NCBI GenBank assembly: GCA_964459305.1 | Contig: CAYWNA010000176.1 | Location: 1-27,659 of the forward strand | DNA: 27,659 nt | DNA from: CAYWNA01 sp964459305 | Lineage (GTDB): Bacteria > Planctomycetota > Planctomycetia > Pirellulales > Pirellulaceae | Direction of reading: 5' to 3' | Shown: positions 6,990 to 14,814 of the stretch, in pieces | How the letters are laid out: every line of letters starts with the position of its first letter | Numbering within the stretch: the first letter of the stretch is position 1 | Position numbers and translations under genes: made by a program | The notes under the pieces: generated by a model | Told to the model about the DNA's origin: nothing | What the model saw: the letters and a program-made list of their open reading frames with translations, nothing else | Databases searched by the model: none

Positions 6990-7970
6990 ATGGCAATCAT
7001 TGAGCTGAGAAATCTGGCGAAGTCCTATCGCGTCTACCAAAAGAAGGAAGGCCTGGGGGCTTCCGTGCGCGGGCTCTTCCGCCGCGAGTACCGCGAGGTC
7101 CCAGCTGTCCAGGGTATCGACCTCGACGTCGAACAAGGCGAATTGGTCGCATTTCTGGGGCCCAACGGCGCGGGCAAGACCACTACGCTGAAGCTGCTGT
7201 CCGGAGTCATCAGTCCCACATCGGGCACGGCCAGTGTGATGGGACACGTACCGTGGAAGCGCGAGAACGCTTATCGCCGCCGGTTCGCGTTGGTGATGGG
7301 TCAAAAGAACCAACTGTGGTGGGATCTGCCGGCACAGGAGTCGTTTCGTCTGCATCAACAAATCTATCGCATCAGTCCGGACGCCTTCGAGAAAACGCTG
7401 AACGAACTGGATGACTTGCTCGACGTTCGGCGGCTTCTGAAGCAGCCGGTGCGAGAGTTGTCGTTGGGCGAGCGGATGAGAATGGAGTTGATCGCAGCCT
7501 TGTTGCACTCGCCCGATGTGTTGTTCCTGGACGAACCAACGATCGGATTGGACGTCGTGGCTCAGCACAACATCCAGCAGTTTCTGAAGTACTACCAAGA
7601 GCGCCGCAAGATCACGATTCTTCTGACCAGTCACTATATGAAGGACGTAGCCGCATTGTGCAAGCGCGTGGTTATCATCGCTGGAGGGTTGATCAAATAC
7701 GACGGGTCGCTATCGGGAATCGTCGACAGTTTCGGCGAGCACAAAGTGGTGACGCTCCTGTTGGCCGACGAACGACAGGCCAACAGTTTCGAACGGTTTG
7801 GACAGGTTCTGGAGGTGCAGCCGCCCCGAGTCAAACTGCGGATTGATCGCAGAGAGATCGCCGACGTGTTAGCGGCAATTTTGGCAAAACATGTGGTTGA
7901 CGATATGGCGGTGGAAGACCCGCCTCTGGAAGAGGTCATCGCCCAGGTCTTTTCGCAAGTGGACGTGTGA
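6990..7970 (+). CDS. ABC exporter ATP-binding protein
   Basis: This 326-aa ATPase has Walker A GPNGAGKT (57-64), signature LSLGERM (157-163), Walker B VLFLDEP (177-183) and the H-loop histidine (His215 in TSHYM). The N-terminal insertion before Walker A (SVRGLFRREYREVPAVQGID) and the C-terminal extension of about 90 residues match ATPases that work with ABC2_membrane_6 type permeases. The permease gene overlaps its stop codon by one base, so the two form one transporter. The substrate is unknown. The stop TGA at 7968-7970 shares its A with the ATG of the next gene, a classic coupling arrangement. Confidence 0.93.
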   Translation: MAIIELRNLAKSYRVYQKKEGLGASVRGLFRREYREVPAVQGIDLDVEQGELVAFLGPNGAGKTTTLKLLSGVISPTSGTASVMGHVPWKRENAYRRRFALVMGQKNQLWWDLPAQESFRLHQQIYRISPDAFEKTLNELDDLLDVRRLLKQPVRELSLGERMRMELIAALLHSPDVLFLDEPTIGLDVVAQHNIQQFLKYYQERRKITILLTSHYMKDVAALCKRVVIIAGGLIKYDGSLSGIVDSFGEHKVVTLLLADERQANSFERFGQVLEVQPPRVKLRIDRREIADVLAAILAKHVVDDMAVEDPPLEEVIAQVFSQVDV

Positions 7971-8803
7971 TGTTTGCCCGTGCGATCACATGGTGGACCA
8001 TTTTACGCATCGCTCTAGAGGAGCGTCTGGTGTATCGGGGCGATTTTGCTCTGGGCACACTGATGCGGTTCCTGCCGATCATCACGCAGATTTTTCTCTG
8101 GTGGGCCGTGTTTGAATCGGTGGGCGGCGGCGATCGGTCCCGTGCGAATATCGCCGGGTATCAGTTCGAGAACATGGTTGCCTACTACCTGCTGACGATG
8201 GTCGGCCGAGCGTTTTCCAGCATGCCCGGACTCGCCTCGGGGATCGCTCTGCAGATACGCAATGGCGAAATCAAGAAGTTCCTGATCCAGCCGGTCGACA
8301 TGGTGGGCTTTCTGATGCTAACTCGCGTCGCGCACAAAATGGCCTACTACGCGGTTGCCCTGTTGCCTTTTGCGTTGGTGTTCTATCTGTGCCGCGGCTA
8401 CTTTGTGGATGGCTGGCCGGATCCGACGACCATGGCGGCTTTCGTGTTGTCGCTGACAATGGCTTTCTTGCTTGGATTCTTTTTGGAGGTCTCGATCGGC
8501 TTGATCGGTTTCTGGTTCCTCGAAGTCACCTCGCTGTTGTTCCTTTACATGCTCCTCAGCTTCTTTCTGTCGGGCCACATGTTTCCTCTGGACATGTTGC
8601 CGCAGCCGTGGCATTACTTGGTCGATTTGATGCCACTGAAATACCTGGCCTATTTCCCTTCCGCGGTTTTCCTGGGCAAGATCGAGGGGTGGGAACTGGC
8701 GAGGGGGCTGTTGATCGAGGCGGCTTGGCTGGTGTTTTTCATCGTTCTTTCGCGAGCCATGTTTCATTTCGGGGTGAGACGATACAGCGGTTTTGGGGGG
8801 TGA
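7970..8803 (+). CDS. ABC-2 family transporter permease
   Basis: This 277-aa protein has about six hydrophobic segments. They include FLPIITQIFLWWAVF near residue 37, YYAVALLPFALVFYL near 125, FVLSLTMAFLLGFFLEVSIG near 160, SLLFLYMLLSFFLSGHMF near 190, and a C-terminal span LLIEAAWLVFFIVLSRAMFH. The pattern YQFENMVAYYLLTMVGRAF and the short QIRNGEIKKFLIQPVD segment fit the ABC2_membrane_6 permeases. Those usually occur as two different permease genes beside one ATPase; only one is present here, and the next 100 bases lead into a repeat. Either this one homodimerises or the partner is elsewhere. The start at 7970 is fixed by the overlap with the ATPase stop. Confidence 0.88.
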   Translation: MFARAITWWTILRIALEERLVYRGDFALGTLMRFLPIITQIFLWWAVFESVGGGDRSRANIAGYQFENMVAYYLLTMVGRAFSSMPGLASGIALQIRNGEIKKFLIQPVDMVGFLMLTRVAHKMAYYAVALLPFALVFYLCRGYFVDGWPDPTTMAAFVLSLTMAFLLGFFLEVSIGLIGFWFLEVTSLLFLYMLLSFFLSGHMFPLDMLPQPWHYLVDLMPLKYLAYFPSAVFLGKIEGWELARGLLIEAAWLVFFIVLSRAMFHFGVRRYSGFGG

Positions 8804-8909
8804 CTGAACTCCAAAGCTTTCTTGCTCATTTTCACATCCGGCAATAAGATTAAGGTGTGCTCTGGGTAGGCACCGCCCGATTTACAGTGCTCCCGGAGAA
8901 AAAAGGGCT

Positions 8910-8989
8910 CGTTTAACCGCAAGCCGGAGGCGTGCGCGTAATCCGCTGGCCAGGCACAATCGCGCACGCCTCCGGCTTGCGGTTAAACG
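8910..8989. repeat. GTTTAAC-type REP pair (BIME-like), copy C
   Basis: Perfect 29-nt inverted arms (8910-8938 and 8961-8989) are identical to those of copy B. The 22-nt spacer differs from copy B at only a few positions. It lies between the ABC permease and the giant PQQ protein gene. Confidence 0.92.
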
Positions 8990-8994
8990 AGAGA

Positions 8995-9068
8995 ATGTGC
9001 CAATCCTGACCGGTCGCGGTATAAACGCGGTCAGACGAGCAAGATATGCCAATCCTGACCGGTAGCGG
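8995..9068. repeat. 25-bp direct repeat, two copies at 49-base period
   Basis: Copies at 8995-9019 and 9044-9068 share TGCCAATCCTGACCGGT and a following GCGG, with two mismatches over 25 bases. Each contains the palindrome ACCGGT. The pair follows directly on repeat copy C and ends about 75 bases before the start of the next gene. It could be a regulatory direct repeat or another dispersed element; nothing in the sequence decides. Confidence 0.6.
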
Positions 9069-9142
9069 GACAATTAGTTCGGGTCAATAACGAACGGTAC
9101 TATTTGACTGCACCAACGTAACAGCGTCGGAGACTATCCACG

Positions 9143-12100
9143 ATGTGTTTCGACAACGCTTTCTTGCGACGGCCGACTCGATCGTTCGCTTTCATTACCA
9201 CGGCGTTGCTCTGTGGAGTCGCACTGGGTCAGCAGGCAAAGCAGCAGCAAGCAGAGAACCGCGCTCAGCAGCAAGCGCAGCAGGCAAAGCAGGCCCAGCA
9301 GCCACCGCCGAAGGAGACAAAGCCCACAGAGGTGATCGTAAGCGTCTTCCAGCCTGCGCCGAGCGACGTTCGAAAACCGCTGATGCGTGCGCGCAAGGCC
9401 ATACGAGAAGGCCGACACGGCGATGCTGCGTACGAACTGGGTGTGCTGCTGGCAACCGAATCGCTGGACGATGCCGAGGCGCAGGACTACTTTCTACTCG
9501 GGTCGGACACCGAGGAGCCGTTGGGACAAGCGCGACTGAAGGCCGAAGCCGAACAGATTCTCGCCTCGCTTCCACCGCAAGGACGCCAGGCGTACGAACT
9601 GCAATTCGGCGCTCAGGCGCAAGCGTTGTTGGATGAAGCCTTGGCCGAGGGCGACATTGACAGATTGGCCAAGGTGATTCGGAAGTTCCTTCACACGCGG
9701 GCTGGGTACGAAGCGTCGATGCTGGCCGGACGATTCGAACTCGCTCGCGGGCGGCCCATGGCAGCGGCGCTGTTTCTGCAGCGACTGGCCGACACGCCTC
9801 ACGCCGCGCCCGCATTTGAACCGGAACTCTCCTTCTTGCTGGCTACGTGTTGGATGTACGCCAACCATCCGGTGAAAGCCAAGGCGACCCTGTATTCGCT
9901 GAAGAAGCGTCTGCCGGACGGTAGGCTGCAACTGGGCAATCAAGAAGTGAATCTGTTCACTGACGACGGGCAGGCCCTCGCGTGGCTCGACGATCTGATT
10001 GGCACGCGGCGCACAATCCTTGCGCCGGCGTTGACCGAGTGGGTCGTTTTCCGCGGCAACGCGCAGCGCAATGGGCGTTCGCTGGGCAGCATGCCGTTGA
10101 TGAACTACCGCTGGCGTGTTCCGACGTGTATCGATCGGGCCGACGAGAAGATCGTCGAAAAACTCACCAAGCAGTATCGCGACGAAGGTCGCGCCGCGCT
10201 GCCGGCTTTGCAGCCGTTGTCGGTCGGCGACACGATCCTGATGCGTACGCCGCGAAAGCTGTTAGGCGTGGACTTCAAAAGCGGCAAGCGAATCTGGGTA
10301 TGGCCGCCTTGGGAGGAAGAAAGGCCGGAGCGCATCTTCAGCAGCTCGAACCGGGCGTTCCAAATCGCCGCGGGCACGCGCGAGCATGAGATGCACCAAC
10401 GCATCTGGGACGACGCCGCGCACGGTCAGATCAGTAGCGACGGCCAATCCGCCTTTTTGCTGCACGAGTTGGGCTATACGCCGGTGGGCAACTTTTCGCC
10501 GCACCGAGTGTTTATTGCTCCGGGCGGTGCTGCTCGGCGCTATCCCGGCGCTCCACGGCCCTACAACGAATTGGTGTCGCTGAGTCTTTCGAGGCAGGGC
10601 GCCGCGCAGTGGATCGTCGGCGGTGAAAACGGCGAGGACGAACCGAAACTGGCCGGGGCCTTTTTCCTGGGAGCGCCGCTGCCGCTTCACGGCAAACTGT
10701 ACGCATTGGCCGAATTCAACGGCGAGATCCGCGTGGTTGTACTCAACGCCAGGACGGGACGGCTCGAATGGCAACAGCAACTGGCCCACGTGGACATGTA
10801 CACGATCGAGAGGGACAGCGGCCGAAGGCTGGCCGCTGCCACGCCGTCGTTCGAAGGCGGCGTGCTCTTGTGCCCCACCTGCGCCGGGGCGTTGGTGGCA
10901 GTGGATATTTCCACTCGATCGCTGCTATGGGGGTACCAATACTACAAAGTACCAAAGCAACCGTCTCACCGGGGTTTTGGCTTCATTCGTTTTCAACCTC
11001 GGCCAAACATGCCCGTTGGTTCACGATGGGCCGACTCTACCGTAACCGTGGCCGACGGCCGTGTGCTGTTGACCGTACGCGCGGTGATGACGGCAAGCCC
11101 GTCGGACGCCGACGAATTGCACTGTCTCGATCTGTTGACCGGCGAACGGGTGTGGGAACCTCAGAAGCGCGGGGACCGCATATTCTTGGCGTGTGTACAC
11201 GAAGGAAATGCTGTCTTTGTGGGTAACAGGCAGGTGACGGCGTTGAAACTGGCCGACGGGCAGGCCGCATGGCCCAGTCCGATCGAATTGCCCGATCCGC
11301 CCAGTGGTCGTGGCGTCTACAGCCTCCACCACTATTTCCTCCCAACCACGGGATCGGAATTGCTGAAGATCGACATATCCCAAGGCGAGATCGTCTCGCG
11401 CTGCTCTACGTCGATCGTGTTGGGTAATTTGATCTGTTACCGGGACGAAATCCTCTCGCAAGGCCCGGACTGGCTGTCGACTTTCTATCAGACCGAACCG
11501 CTGAAGCGCCGCGTCGAACGGGCATTGGTCGACGATCCCGGCGACGTGGAGGCGTTGGCCAGGTATGGCGAGTTGCTGTTGCAGGAGGGAAAACTTGACG
11601 AAGCGATCGCCACACTGCGCAAGGCGCTCGAGTCAGAGCCCGAAGATGACACAACGCGAACGCTGCTGGTCACTACGCTCCTGGGAACGCTGCGCGACGA
11701 CTTTGCGGCAAACCGGGAGTGCGCCGGAGAAATCGAACGCTTGCTGGATCGTCCCGGGCAGCGGAGCGAGTACCTGAGGCTAATGGCTCGCGGATGGCAG
11801 CAGCAGGGCGAGATCATCAAAGCGTTTGACGCTTACCTCGGTCTTGCCCGGCTGAAGGGCGAACTGATGGCCAGCGGCGGCGCCTCGCAGATGGAAGTCG
11901 AACGCGTGGAACAGCACCTTGTCGCGCGCATCGATCGCTGGCTGCAGGCTCGCATTGGGGAATTGCTGGCCGCTGCGAATGCTTCCGAGCGGCAGCAAAT
12001 GGAGAAGACGATCCGCGAGCAGTTCGATCGGGCGATGACGGGCGGTGAGACTTCGGCGCTGCGGGGATTCGTGCGCTACTTTGGCGCCCATCCGTGGGCC

Positions 12101-13870
12101 GAAGAAGTTCGGCTGAAGCTGGCCGCCGGTCTAATCGAGTCCGGCGAGTTGCTGGAAGCCGAAATGATGCTGACACGACTGGAGCGGAGCGACGACGATG
12201 CGGTTCGCGCGGTGGCTGTGGCGGAGATGGCGCGTCTTCTGGAACGAGAACGGCGTTACGAGGAGGCGGTTGGATACTACCAACAACTTGCCAGCGAGTG
12301 GGGTGAGGTCGTCTGCCGCGACGGCAAGACGGGTAAACAACTCGCCGACGAGGCATTGACAGATCAAACGCTGAAAGAAGCATTGGCCTTGCTCGCGCCG
12401 TGGCCTTATGGAAAGGGCGAGGTGACGGAATCCGCCGACACGACGAACAAGTATCCCAGCTATCGCCGCGTGTTCACATCGCAGATTCGACAGCGATCCG
12501 GACCGTCGATTGCGGGCTTGACTGTTTCTTACGACCAGCACGGAAAGGCGATCGTTGTGCGCGATGGCAGGGGCGCTCGGGTGATTAACGTGGGCTTGGG
12601 AGCACTTCGGCTGAACACGTCGGATTACAGCCTGACTCACGCACGGATCAATGGTCATGTGCTGTTGGTCTCGATGGGAGTCGAGCTCTTCGCGATCGAC
12701 ATGTTGCAGGCGGCCCGGAGTCCGACCGAAGCGGTTTTGTGGCGTCGCAGCCTCGTGAACCCGCCTCCCGGCGTAGCTATGTATCAAACGCCCGCTCAAG
12801 TCCAGTCGTTGAAACACCCTTGGGGAGGAACTCGACGCGTCTATGCAGATTCGCAGAAGCGACTACTCGGAGCCACGGGGCCGCTGCGGGACATCGGTGC
12901 ATACTACATGAATCTGCGCGAGCTTGTGTGTGCCGATCCGATCACAGGAGAAACGGTTTGGGCCCGCGAGAATCTTGCCCAAGGGTCCGACTTGTTCGGC
13001 GATGACGAAATGGTCTTCGTGGTACCACCCGCATCGGCCGAGGCCCTTGTGTTCAGCGCCCTGGATGGCCAGGAACTGGGGACTCGCAAAATTGAGCTGC
13101 TGGAAAACCGATGGGCCACGTTTGGCCGCAACGTGCTGGCCTGGGAGCAGGAGAACCTCGGCAGCCCGCTCGAGTTGCGACTGTACGATGCCTGGTCCGG
13201 AGAGGAAGTTTGGCGCGAGGAGTTGCCGCCGAACTCGAAAGCCACTCTAGTAGATCACGACGAGGTGGCGATGCTCCAGCCGGACGGACGATTCGTCATT
13301 CGTACTCTCAGAGATGCTCAGGCCCGAATCGACACGAAATTGGCGGCCGAACAATCTCTGCTTTCCATCCATGTGATGCGTTCCGAAGATCAATACATCG
13401 CGCTCACCAATCGCGAGGTCAAAATCGAGCCCAACACGCCGGCTGCCAGCATCCGGCCGATCAGCAGCGGCTCGGCGACGCCGCTGGTTTCGGGAAACGC
13501 CTACGCCTTCGACCGGGCCACCGGCAAACAGTCGTGGCAGGGCCCTACTGCGATTGAACGCTATGGGTTCTCTGTGGATCAGCCCACCGAGTCTCCGGTG
13601 CTGGTTTTCGTGCGGCACATCTCACCGAAGACGGAGAAAGGTAGAAACCGTCTGCACACGTCAATTCTATGTCTCGACAGGCGCGACGGCCGGAGCCTGT
13701 TCAAGAAGGACGATATTCCCGCGCAGACCTACACGTACGACACAATCGCGGACCGCCACAAGCAGACGGTCACCATCGCCCTGCCAAACAAAACCATCGC
13801 AATCAAGTTGACCGACAAACCAATACCGTCGGAGCCACCCGCCGAAAAGGAATCAGAGCCCAGCGCGTAG
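9143..13870 (+). CDS. Exported giant PQQ-like beta-propeller / TPR protein
   Basis: This 1575-aa protein starts with a signal peptide (RSFAFITTALLCGVALG, cleavage near residue 28). A low-complexity Gln/Ala/Lys tract covers about residues 30-55. A helical region to about residue 290 looks TPR-like (GRHGDAAYELGVLLATE). PQQ-type propeller blades follow, recognisable by G-x-x-x-W signatures: SGKRIWVWP near 379, TGRLEWQQQ near 536, STRSLLWGY near 590, TGERVWEP near 666. A true TPR pair lies at about 796-849 (GKLDEAIATLRKALESEPED), then more helices, then a second propeller: TGETVWARE near 1266, SGEEVWREE near 1351, TGKQSWQG near 1459, DGRSLFKK near 1514. Related planctomycete proteins are usually called BamB-like. 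A periplasmic or surface scaffold role is inferred; no catalytic motif is evident. GGAG lies ten bases before the ATG. Confidence 0.9.
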   Translation: MCFDNAFLRRPTRSFAFITTALLCGVALGQQAKQQQAENRAQQQAQQAKQAQQPPPKETKPTEVIVSVFQPAPSDVRKPLMRARKAIREGRHGDAAYELGVLLATESLDDAEAQDYFLLGSDTEEPLGQARLKAEAEQILASLPPQGRQAYELQFGAQAQALLDEALAEGDIDRLAKVIRKFLHTRAGYEASMLAGRFELARGRPMAAALFLQRLADTPHAAPAFEPELSFLLATCWMYANHPVKAKATLYSLKKRLPDGRLQLGNQEVNLFTDDGQALAWLDDLIGTRRTILAPALTEWVVFRGNAQRNGRSLGSMPLMNYRWRVPTCIDRADEKIVEKLTKQYRDEGRAALPALQPLSVGDTILMRTPRKLLGVDFKSGKRIWVWPPWEEERPERIFSSSNRAFQIAAGTREHEMHQRIWDDAAHGQISSDGQSAFLLHELGYTPVGNFSPHRVFIAPGGAARRYPGAPRPYNELVSLSLSRQGAAQWIVGGENGEDEPKLAGAFFLGAPLPLHGKLYALAEFNGEIRVVVLNARTGRLEWQQQLAHVDMYTIERDSGRRLAAATPSFEGGVLLCPTCAGALVAVDISTRSLLWGYQYYKVPKQPSHRGFGFIRFQPRPNMPVGSRWADSTVTVADGRVLLTVRAVMTASPSDADELHCLDLLTGERVWEPQKRGDRIFLACVHEGNAVFVGNRQVTALKLADGQAAWPSPIELPDPPSGRGVYSLHHYFLPTTGSELLKIDISQGEIVSRCSTSIVLGNLICYRDEILSQGPDWLSTFYQTEPLKRRVERALVDDPGDVEALARYGELLLQEGKLDEAIATLRKALESEPEDDTTRTLLVTTLLGTLRDDFAANRECAGEIERLLDRPGQRSEYLRLMARGWQQQGEIIKAFDAYLGLARLKGELMASGGASQMEVERVEQHLVARIDRWLQARIGELLAAANASERQQMEKTIREQFDRAMTGGETSALRGFVRYFGAHPWAEEVRLKLAAGLIESGELLEAEMMLTRLERSDDDAVRAVAVAEMARLLERERRYEEAVGYYQQLASEWGEVVCRDGKTGKQLADEALTDQTLKEALALLAPWPYGKGEVTESADTTNKYPSYRRVFTSQIRQRSGPSIAGLTVSYDQHGKAIVVRDGRGARVINVGLGALRLNTSDYSLTHARINGHVLLVSMGVELFAIDMLQAARSPTEAVLWRRSLVNPPPGVAMYQTPAQVQSLKHPWGGTRRVYADSQKRLLGATGPLRDIGAYYMNLRELVCADPITGETVWARENLAQGSDLFGDDEMVFVVPPASAEALVFSALDGQELGTRKIELLENRWATFGRNVLAWEQENLGSPLELRLYDAWSGEEVWREELPPNSKATLVDHDEVAMLQPDGRFVIRTLRDAQARIDTKLAAEQSLLSIHVMRSEDQYIALTNREVKIEPNTPAASIRPISSGSATPLVSGNAYAFDRATGKQSWQGPTAIERYGFSVDQPTESPVLVFVRHISPKTEKGRNRLHTSILCLDRRDGRSLFKKDDIPAQTYTYDTIADRHKQTVTIALPNKTIAIKLTDKPIPSEPPAEKESEPSA

Positions 13871-13888
13871 ATACGTAGGGTGGGCCAG

Positions 13889-14176
13889 TCAGATCTGCGA
13901 GCACGCTGCGGGTCTCAGCAGGATGTTCGTGATGTTGGGCACTGTATCCTTGTACTGAGGATCGCTCTTCAGCTTGGCCCAATCCGGATGACTCCGGAAT
14001 GCTTGCCACGCTTTCTCCTGAGCTTCCTCGTCGTCGAAGCCGACCATGTAGGTCAAGTTTGGCAGTTTCGGTCCGATCAGCGCTTCGCCAAAGATAACTG
14101 GCATCAAGCCCGTCTTGCGGAAAATCGCAATTTCCCCGCCGCCGTTGAACATGTCGATCTTCCCGACCCTCAGCAC
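13889..14176 (-). pseudogene. Remnant of a NIPSNAP-family protein (C-terminal half only)
   Basis: The 95 codons encode the C-terminal NIPSNAP domain. KIDMFNGGGEIAIFRKTGL, GPKLPNLTYMVGFDDEEA and WQAFRSHPDWAKLK are typical of this family. Planctomycete members that I recall run to about 250 residues with two such domains after a signal peptide; here everything before KIDMF is missing. The frame opens with a GTG at 14176 that has no ribosome binding site. I see no continuation of the N-terminal domain in the upstream bases in any frame. It faces the end of the giant PQQ gene with only 18 bases between the stop codons. A short functional protein is possible, but a 5'-truncated gene is more likely. 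Confidence 0.65.
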
Positions 14177-14325
14177 GCTTGGCCGGGGCGCAGAACCGTA
14201 TTGTGGCTCAACCTATCGCGCCCGCCAAGGCATGGCAAGGTAACAGCCTTATTGCATGGTGGGCCGTTCTGCTTGATAATGTTGTGACGCTTGGCCGTTT
14301 CCATGACGAAAAGCACGAGTGGGCC

Positions 14326-14814
14326 ATGTCACCGGAATTTGATCCATACCACAAGTGGCTGTCAATTCCGCCTAAGGATCAACCGCCGCACCACTATCGC
14401 TTGCTGGGAGTCGAGCTGTTCGAGGGTGACCAAGACGTGATCGACTCCGCGGCCAACCGCGTAATGTCCTATCTGAAGGAGTTGGCTGCCGGAGATGAAT
14501 CCGGCTGCTCTCAGCAACTGCTGAACGAGGTGTCACAGGCGCGACTGTGCCTCCTGAACCCGGAGAAGAAAGCCGCGTACGACCACGTGCTTCGAGGGAG
14601 GCTCGCGGACACACAACCGCCGGCGGCGATGCCGTCGCCTCCGCCGCCGAGGGCCGTGGCACACACGGTAGCCCCCCCAGTGCCCGCGCCCCCTGCACAA
14701 CACGCAGCCTCGCCGCCAGCGCCGGTACAACAGCCGCCTGCAAAGGTGCCCCAGGCGTCTTCTCCAGTGGCCATCGTGGGGCCGTCGAGGATCGCTGCAC
14801 GACGACGGCGGCGC
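14326..14814 (+). CDS. DnaJ-like N-terminal part of a frameshifted planctomycete protein
   Basis: Residues 1-93 (SPEFDPYHKWLSIPP, PPHHYRLLGVELFEGD, LLNEVSQARLCLLNPEKK, AAYDHVL) form the J-domain-like module found at the N terminus of many planctomycete membrane proteins. It lacks the HPD tripeptide of true DnaJ. A Pro/Ala-rich linker follows (about 98-150) and ends in the basic run AARRRRR. In homologues of this layout a transmembrane helix should come next, but this frame instead reads Ser/Arg/Trp-rich sequence and stops at 14883. The missing helix is in the frame displaced by one base, beginning at 14814. The ATG at 14326 is chosen because homology starts immediately after it. Confidence 0.75.
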
